From NCBI GenBank assembly GCA_036872755.1, contig JAVHNS010000019.1, positions 372,001 to 436,000 on the forward strand: 64,000 nt of DNA, in the 5' to 3' direction. Under the pieces are notes generated by a model. That model worked only from the letters and a program-made list of their open reading frames with translations, was not told the DNA's origin and did not search any database. The stretch's first letter is position 1, and each line of letters opens with the position of its first letter. A program made the translations under genes and the position numbers. This DNA is from Orbilia blumenaviensis (taxonomy: Eukaryota > Ascomycota > Orbiliomycetes > Orbiliales > Orbiliaceae). Below are positions 58,431 through 64,000 of this stretch, one piece after another.

Positions 58431-58461
58431 AGAAGCAGAAGCAGAAGCAGAAGCAGAAGTA
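58431..58461. repeat. GCAGAA tandem repeat
   Basis: About five copies of a hexamer (GCAGAA) with one variant (GTAGAA) at the right end. Intergenic. Confidence 0.85.
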
Positions 58462-61139
58462 GAAGTAGAGACCGAAGAAGCTAGGGCTAATTCCTTTTTT
58501 TTTTCTTTTCTTATTTTATCTACTTTGTTCTTTTGTTTTTTTCCTTTGGTTACCCTCCAGGTATGTAGAAGACGAAGAAGTGAAATACGGAAGTAAGCAG
58601 ATACCCGGCCCAACCCAACCCAGGTAGGCAGTAGGAGAAAGTAGAAGCCAGAGCGCCCAGTGCATGCCAGTGCTAGCTACTAGTGCTCGGTGACAGGAAC
58701 AAGAACAGGCATTTGCTAGTGCGGTTTACTTTTGTAGTGTGTAGTCAGTCTATACTGCATTGGCGCTGTCTCGTTCGTTCGCGGTTTTCTGTCTGTTTCT
58801 TATACCGCGACATAGCCCGTTCAATTATTATCCTACTGCCTTCCGTCGCATCTGCCATTGCATTCCTCCCCTTCTAACATTATCATCATCATCCTCCATC
58901 TCATCTTCATTCGTGTTCACCAAGTCCACCTCTTTTTTCTGCAATCTTAAGAAAAGAATAAAATCCTTAAAAAAATCAAATAAAAATATATTGATCAATC
59001 CCGAGATCTCGACTCTCTGTGAAAGTTCTAGATAAAGTAGACCGTCTTTCACGAAGATAGCGTGTGCTCACATTCCGCTCGAAGACCGGCTTCAACGGAC
59101 GTCATCTAGCTGCAGGTACCGTGTGTGTGTGTGTGTGTTTGTGTGTGTGCAGTGCATACATACCTCCTACAAAGTATACGGTACATTACATACATTCTTC
59201 GTCTTCAGCTTCACCTTCCTCGTGCCACCTGCTTAAGCTTCCTTGCGCTTGCCCTCCAACCACGCGACGATAATACCAACGAACGGGACGTCGACGGAAA
59301 GAGAAAAAAGTACGCTATTTGCATTTGCTTGTATTCTGTTTGGCTTGTCGGTTTGAAGAATTCCTGATCCTTGCTTTGGGTGGATCCGACCTTCGACGAA
59401 AATCCTCGCCATTACGCAAGCCCGCCCTTTTTTGCGACCTGTTCTGTTACCTCTTAGGCTTGGTATAGACCTCCCCTCGACTTAGTAGACGTACTAAGTA
59501 CTCGGAACATATCATATCCAGCGGATTCCACTTCTATCCGGACCCGGAACACCGACGTTTTTTTGGCTCCTTGCCTTCTACTTACAAGCTTGTTCCAAAA
59601 ATAATACCTTTGCTCCTGCTGTGCTGCTGAAAGAACGCAGATCGAGCAAGTGTGTGTGTGTGCTTCTAGTCATAGTTGTTTTTTCGCCCGCCAAGCGGCC
59701 GCCGTCCGTCCAGGTACCGAACCACACCGCTTGGGCAGGTTGCACTGGCTCGTATCGACAACCCGTAAATTCGGATATTGTACGGGGTGTACTGCTGCTC
59801 TGGTTGCTACCATTCTGCTGTTGGTACCTCTATTGCTGCTGCTTTGACTCGGCCGCCCTTTTTTTGTTCACGTTCACGTTCCCACGTTCCTTGCGGGTTT
59901 ACCAGCAAAAAAATTAATTAATCCCAGCTGTCAGTCTCTCTCTGTCTGCTGTCAGTCGGCCCACCAACCCCGTCAAACCTGCGCCTCCAACCTTTTTTTG
60001 ACAGTTCGAAATTCTCGATATCTTTATTTGCCCTTACTTATTTGCCTTTTCGCTGAAATCCCAACTACCTTTTTTATTTTTTTATTTTTTTTATACCAGC
60101 ATACCCAAACAGGAATCCAACTTGCATGGCCACCGGCTGTCGACGTTGTCAGTCCTAGACATCCCGCCCACCCAGCCATATTATTATCTCACTCATACTA
60201 CAGCAATTTCTTGGGTTCTTTCCGTGACATACGACCAGCTAAATACCTACTTGGGATCATCTACAGTTAAAATATGTTCGTGCTCCCTCCCTCCCCCCGC
60301 TCTCATCCCTCTTCTTTTCCATTTTTTCTGCATATGCCCTTTTTTTTCTTATTTTCCTTTCCCGCGCTTTCCCCATCACCCCTCGTTCCACGCACAGCAC
60401 ATGCACCCCTGGTTCCTTTCGCTCGTTAAGTACCATTGGTCCCGTCTACAATGACATCGAGTCGTACCACCCGAAGAGGATAAATGCTTTGGTCACGATC
60501 GTTACGCGCAACCTTGATATATCAGCAAAATCTTGCGGCGTTTGATCCAACATTGAAGATCTTTTCAAACGATTGATCATTCATTCTCTTAAATATATTT
60601 TTACAAAATCAACTTATACTGTTACCTACATCACTTTTATTTTCGGCCTTGTGCTTGCTTTGCCATTTTATCTCGACATAAATTCTGGCGCTGCTCGTTT
60701 CACAAAAATAGCCGTTTTTACCCTTACAAAATTCCTTGTACCTGGATAACAGGCGGCGCACACTGTCTGCCATAACTTTGAACAGTTGTTCCTTGACAAG
60801 AGAATACATCGGCAACAGAGAAGGGAAGGGAGGTTACATTACGTTACATCTCTTGGAAGAACTTCTTCCACACACCCCCATTGAAGCCATCGCTCCAACT
60901 ACATTCTTCCTTCTCGATCACAACTATCCACCCTCTCCTTGAACACATCTACCTATCGATCGCTCCCTGTCATCTCTATATTTTTTTCTTCTCTACTCCG
61001 GATACTCCGTCATACAAATCACATACATCCTAGTTTCTACATCCATCCTTTCTTTTCCTTCACCTTATATTATCGAGAAAAAAAAACAACAATCCGGCCG
61101 AGGGGAGATCCCGCACACACCCCTCATAAATCCGTACTA

Positions 61140-62452
61140 ATGCCGTTCTTTTCCAGCAAAAAGAAGGTCAAAATCGACCTGACAGAGCACCATCGGGATA
61201 AAAGGAAGATGGGCAAAAACGTCGACCCTTCCAGAGCTATCACGGAGGAGGAACCATGGGCTATCGCTCAGCACACCGGCAAGGGTATTTCGCAGATGCG
61301 ACACAAAGATCAATATGGCAACGAGATTAGTACGTTTTTGGGAGACTTACCGAATTCCGTCTTTTACGACTTTTTTGTGTTAACGTTGCAATTTTTTTTG
61401 AATGTAGCCGATCCAGACCGGAGTAATCCTACACGCCACAGGATGGAGCGTCCGCTAGATACTATCCGGGGTTTTGAGAGAGCTATCAACCATGATTATG
61501 ATAGAGATTACATACCGCGACGCCCGAATAAATACAGTATGCAACCTTCCACGTCATTGCATTATTTTATTTCCCTTTGTTCCGATACGATATTCGAGAT
61601 CTATTCAAAATCCACATTGTGGTCACAAATTCTAAGCTAAGCTATGATGCTAACTATCTATTTCTCAAATAGGTTCAAACTCTCACTATGAACAACAGAA
61701 CTCACAGAGAGCGTCGATGGCCTACCAGTATGGTGATCAGAGTGCGAGACAATCGACACAAGAGTAGTATGTTTCCCTCATCAATTAAAAAAAATTTTTT
61801 CTTGTCTACCTATTCTAATTGCTTTAGCTATGACAATAGTCCCTACTCGCAAAGACCCCAGTACCAACAGCAGCGAAATTCGGGGTATGAGAATGCACCT
61901 AATAACGCCCGTTATCGAGGGGATGTTCCATCAGATTCCAATTCTGGCGGAAGCGGCTGGTCCGGCGACCCATATTCCACAAACCCGTCTTCGGATGCTT
62001 CGGGATACTATGAACAGCAACAGCAGCAACAGCAGCAACAGCAATATAGTCAGCCTGGTAGATTACCGCTAAGTTCGGGTGATAAACCTTTGCCAAATAT
62101 AAACCGCCTTTCAGGAAACTCCCCTCCAACAGGATATCAGAATGGCTATGGTGGTCAGCCGCAGCAGCAACAGCAGAACGGCTATCCCCAGCAGCAGCAA
62201 CAGTCGCAAAATGGCTATCCTCAACAGCAGCAGCAATATAGTTCGTATAATGGACAGAGCCAGTATCCACAGAACGGTCAAGGCCAATATAGGCAACCAT
62301 ATGGACAGGAGCAGCAACCCCAGCAGCCTCAACAGCAACAAACAGCTTGGAACCAGCAGCAGCAGCCGGCGAAAACGACCGTTTCGAAGAGTTCGGCCGC
62401 AGCTGAAGGGAAAGAGAAGCGGAAGTCTTGGTTCAGAAGGAGCAAGTCTTAA
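61140..62452 (+). CDS. DUF2406 family protein with Gln-rich tail
   Basis: Four exons, 61140-61329, 61408-61536, 61673-61766 and 61828-62452 (introns 78, 136 and 61 bp), giving 345 aa. The N-terminus (MPFFSSKKKVKIDLTEHH) and the central core (EITDPDRSNPTRHRMERPLD, TIRGFERAINHDYDRDY) match the fungal DUF2406 family of uncertain function. After residue about 137 the protein is rich in Tyr, Asn, Ser, Gly and especially Gln (QQQQ runs encoded by mixed CAG/CAA). It ends in a basic patch (EKRKSWFRRSKS). The start at 61140 was chosen because family members begin with this MPFF/KKK lead; an upstream in-frame ATG at 60939 would add about 67 unlikely residues. A cytoplasmic or cell-cortex role can only be guessed. 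Confidence 0.85.
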
Positions 62453-63355
62453 ATTTCTCGATTCGATATAAACAAAAAAAAAAATGCATAATTGTGTATA
62501 ATTCGCCCTACCAATTCCTCCATTCAAGCTCCCTGTGTATTCATAGCGATCAAACGGCACTCCTCATCTCCTATGGAAGGCAGCATTAGGACATGTTTTT
62601 GCTTTTTACGATTTTTTTCCCCCTCGACTTTCATAGCTCATGCCCTTTTTTTATTTCTTTCTTCTGCTTGCGTTTCCGGGACATTGGGCTGTACTTCATC
62701 GTTTTTTTTCTGTTTAATGGCCTTTTATCATGACCTCTTTCTTCTTGTTACCTGTTTAATTCCTCTTCATCATAACCCTTTTGAGTCATGCAGGCGTTTT
62801 TTCTTTCTTTTCTGTTCTTTTATGGGGTTTCGAGGGATACGGCATTATGTTCTTCTTTTTTTTTTCAACGTTATGCGGAGCTTCCCTGGGACTGCATCTT
62901 CTCTTGTTCACTCGTGTTCCCAGAAAATATGGGGTTTTTCTTTTGCTTAAGAAAAGCAGGACGGCTTCGACAGCTTTCATTATCCTCTAATGATATTGTT
63001 CTGATGGAGGGGAAGGATGGCAGATTACTACGATAAAGGGTCGAAACGCTTGGATCTGGCTCGTCTGTGAATATTTTTTTTCTTTCTTTTTTGTAAATTT
63101 CTTTTTTGACTGGACCAGTACTACCAGTTCAGCTTATATTTTGTCATGAAACCTATAAGATAAGATAGATGCCTATGGGGTAATATCAAGAATTATAGTA
63201 TCTCCGCTATTGGATTGCATATTTAATCTTCTTTATGAATACTCCAATTGTTCGTTTCCGGATATCTACATTGGAGAATTATAACCTTTTCTTTTTTTTC
63301 TCATTCGATAGGTAGGTAGATATATTAAAGGGTCACAGCCAGAATAAAACAAAGC
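62453..63355. other. Convergent interval, no gene seen
   Basis: About 900 bp between the DUF2406 gene and TEL2 3' ends. T-rich, with open frames of 60-150 codons that follow homopolymer runs. Best read as the two 3' untranslated regions. Confidence 0.55.
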
Positions 63356-64000
63356 CTACCCGATCAAATCCCCCATAAGCAACCTCTCATACCTCTCCAC
63401 GACCTCTCTACACCTCAACAAAACCGCCGCAGCCAATCCCTTCCTATCCTCACCCCCTCCCTCAGACGCATCACCGCTCCCTTCAAACACTTTTCCAACC
63501 CACTCCTGCGTCTCCACCAATTCTTTACTCCTCTCCTCCGCCAACCGTCTTTTATCCCTATCCTCCTTACACACCTCGAATATCGCCAGCAATCCGAATA
63601 AGACAGCGTCAAGAACTGTGGAGTTCTCAAGTGTGAGTTTTGAATGTCGTAGGTTTAGTAGGATATCCCACATGTTATCCACCATCTGTGGGATCATTAC
63701 CCCGTTCGGTCCCGTGGTGTGCAACAGCACTGTTAGCGTTTTGATATACATCGCCAGTAAATGTGGTATTAAAGTAGTAGATGCGCTACCGCCGTGGTCT
63801 TTTACGTATACCCACCACCGACCTGTTAGCGGGCCGAAAAAGGCGGGGATTACGACCTGGGAGAGTTTGTTGATTGTGGGCTTTTTACGGGTGGATTCTA
63901 TCTCTGGGCGGGAGGAGAATTTTCGGATTTTTAGGAGGGAGGGGAGGGGGGAGAGTTCGTTTGCGGCTTTTGCGGCTAAGGGTTGGAGGAGGTGGGATTT
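63356..64000 (-). CDS. TEL2: Tel2-like protein, C-terminal part (truncated by window edge)
   Basis: The frame is open from the window edge (64000) to a stop at 63356, about 214 codons; the ATG at 63751 is internal. It matches the telomere length regulation (Tel2) C-terminal domain: VVIPAFFGPLTGRWWVYV, a run of helices (STTLIPHLLAMYIKTLTVLL), MVDNMWDILLNLRHSKLTLE, and the conserved DAVLFGLLAIFEVCKED. Tel2 works with Tti1 and Tti2 and Hsp90 to assemble PIKK kinases (TOR, ATM/ATR). The exposed part is enough to place the family but not to assign orthology; the N-terminal domain is outside the window. Confidence 0.75.
   Translation of the reverse strand, partial: KSHLLQPLAAKAANELSPLPSLLKIRKFSSRPEIESTRKKPTINKLSQVVIPAFFGPLTGRWWVYVKDHGGSASTTLIPHLLAMYIKTLTVLLHTTGPNGVMIPQMVDNMWDILLNLRHSKLTLENSTVLDAVLFGLLAIFEVCKEDRDKRRLAEERSKELVETQEWVGKVFEGSGDASEGGGEDRKGLAAAVLLRCREVVERYERLLMGDLIG

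Larger units (their letters stand above)
56572..61139. other. 4.6 kb intergenic, promoter/leader of DUF2406 gene
   Basis: No supportable gene. It includes the 3' flank of ATG6 and a C19 tract at 57702-57720. A six-base AGAAGC repeat lies at about 58431-58458 (GCAGAA units). A TG run lies at about 59120-59148. A long pyrimidine-rich stretch runs from about 59950 to 61135 and looks like the leader and core promoter of the next gene. An unrelated in-frame upstream ATG (60939) precedes the DUF2406 start. Confidence 0.55.

Noticed and set aside
61140..61640. Uninterrupted 233-codon frame starting at 60939 taken as the DUF2406 gene
   Set aside because: It runs through introns (GTACGT donor at 61330, GTATGC at 61537); splicing gives the family match and a full-length protein.

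Overview
This window is nuclear DNA from a filamentous ascomycete (Pezizomycotina). The evidence is many short introns (mostly 49-105 bp) with GTAAGT-like donors and CTAAC-like branch sites, plus several gene families typical of fungi: Vps3844/DUF3844, DUF2406, Atg14 and Atg6. Long low-complexity intergenic stretches contain A-, C- and G-tracts and GATA/TAGG/CATA tandem repeats. No rRNA, tRNA, CRISPR array or recognisable transposon was found. The class (for example Pezizomycetes or Orbiliomycetes) cannot be settled from the sequence alone.

Layout, left to right: a disordered unknown protein (626-1471, -); alanyl-tRNA synthetase ALA1 (3773-7145, +, 8 exons); a Whi5/Nrm1-like repressor candidate (8724-10034, -); a 6.7 kb gene-poor stretch; a membrane RING-H2 ubiquitin ligase (16713-18178, -); a 5.7 kb gene-poor stretch; the spliceosomal cyclophilin PPIH (23878-25331, +); Vps3844 (25748-27216, -); an uncharacterised, probably mitochondrial protein (27896-29283, +); a candidate secreted micropeptide (30065-30154, +); OST2/DAD1 (30393-31035, -); a TMEM14 protein (31505-32262, +); DNA ligase I (32439-35257, -); the RINT1/Tip20 tether (35783-38588, +); TAN1 (39099-40768, +); an APH-fold pseudokinase (41812-42972, +); a large repetitive secreted protein (44001-46653, -); ATG14 (49225-50883, -); histidyl-tRNA synthetase HTS1 (52154-54171, -); ATG6 (54779-56571, +); a DUF2406 protein (61140-62452, +); and the 3' end of TEL2 (63356-64000, -, running off the window).

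Most genes are housekeeping. Several share themes. ALA1, HTS1 and TAN1 all act on tRNA, and both synthetases show signs of separate mitochondrial and cytosolic forms. ATG14 and ATG6, two subunits of the autophagy PI3-kinase complex I, lie within 7.4 kb with only HTS1 between them. HTS1 and ATG6 share a divergent promoter holding two near-consensus Gcn4/Cpc1 sites. DNA ligase I and RINT1 share a divergent promoter with SCB/MCB-like G1/S elements.

I see no obvious new defence or mobile system. The most unusual features are: the TMEM14 gene, with an ATG-only first exon and a 14-nt micro-exon; the leader of ATG14, with an overlapping uORF; the AUG-less extension or alternative upstream exon of ALA1; the periodic secreted stalk-like protein; and a signal-peptide micro-ORF behind a TATA box. 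Exon borders were worked out by hand from splice motifs, reading phase and family conservation, and have no transcript support.
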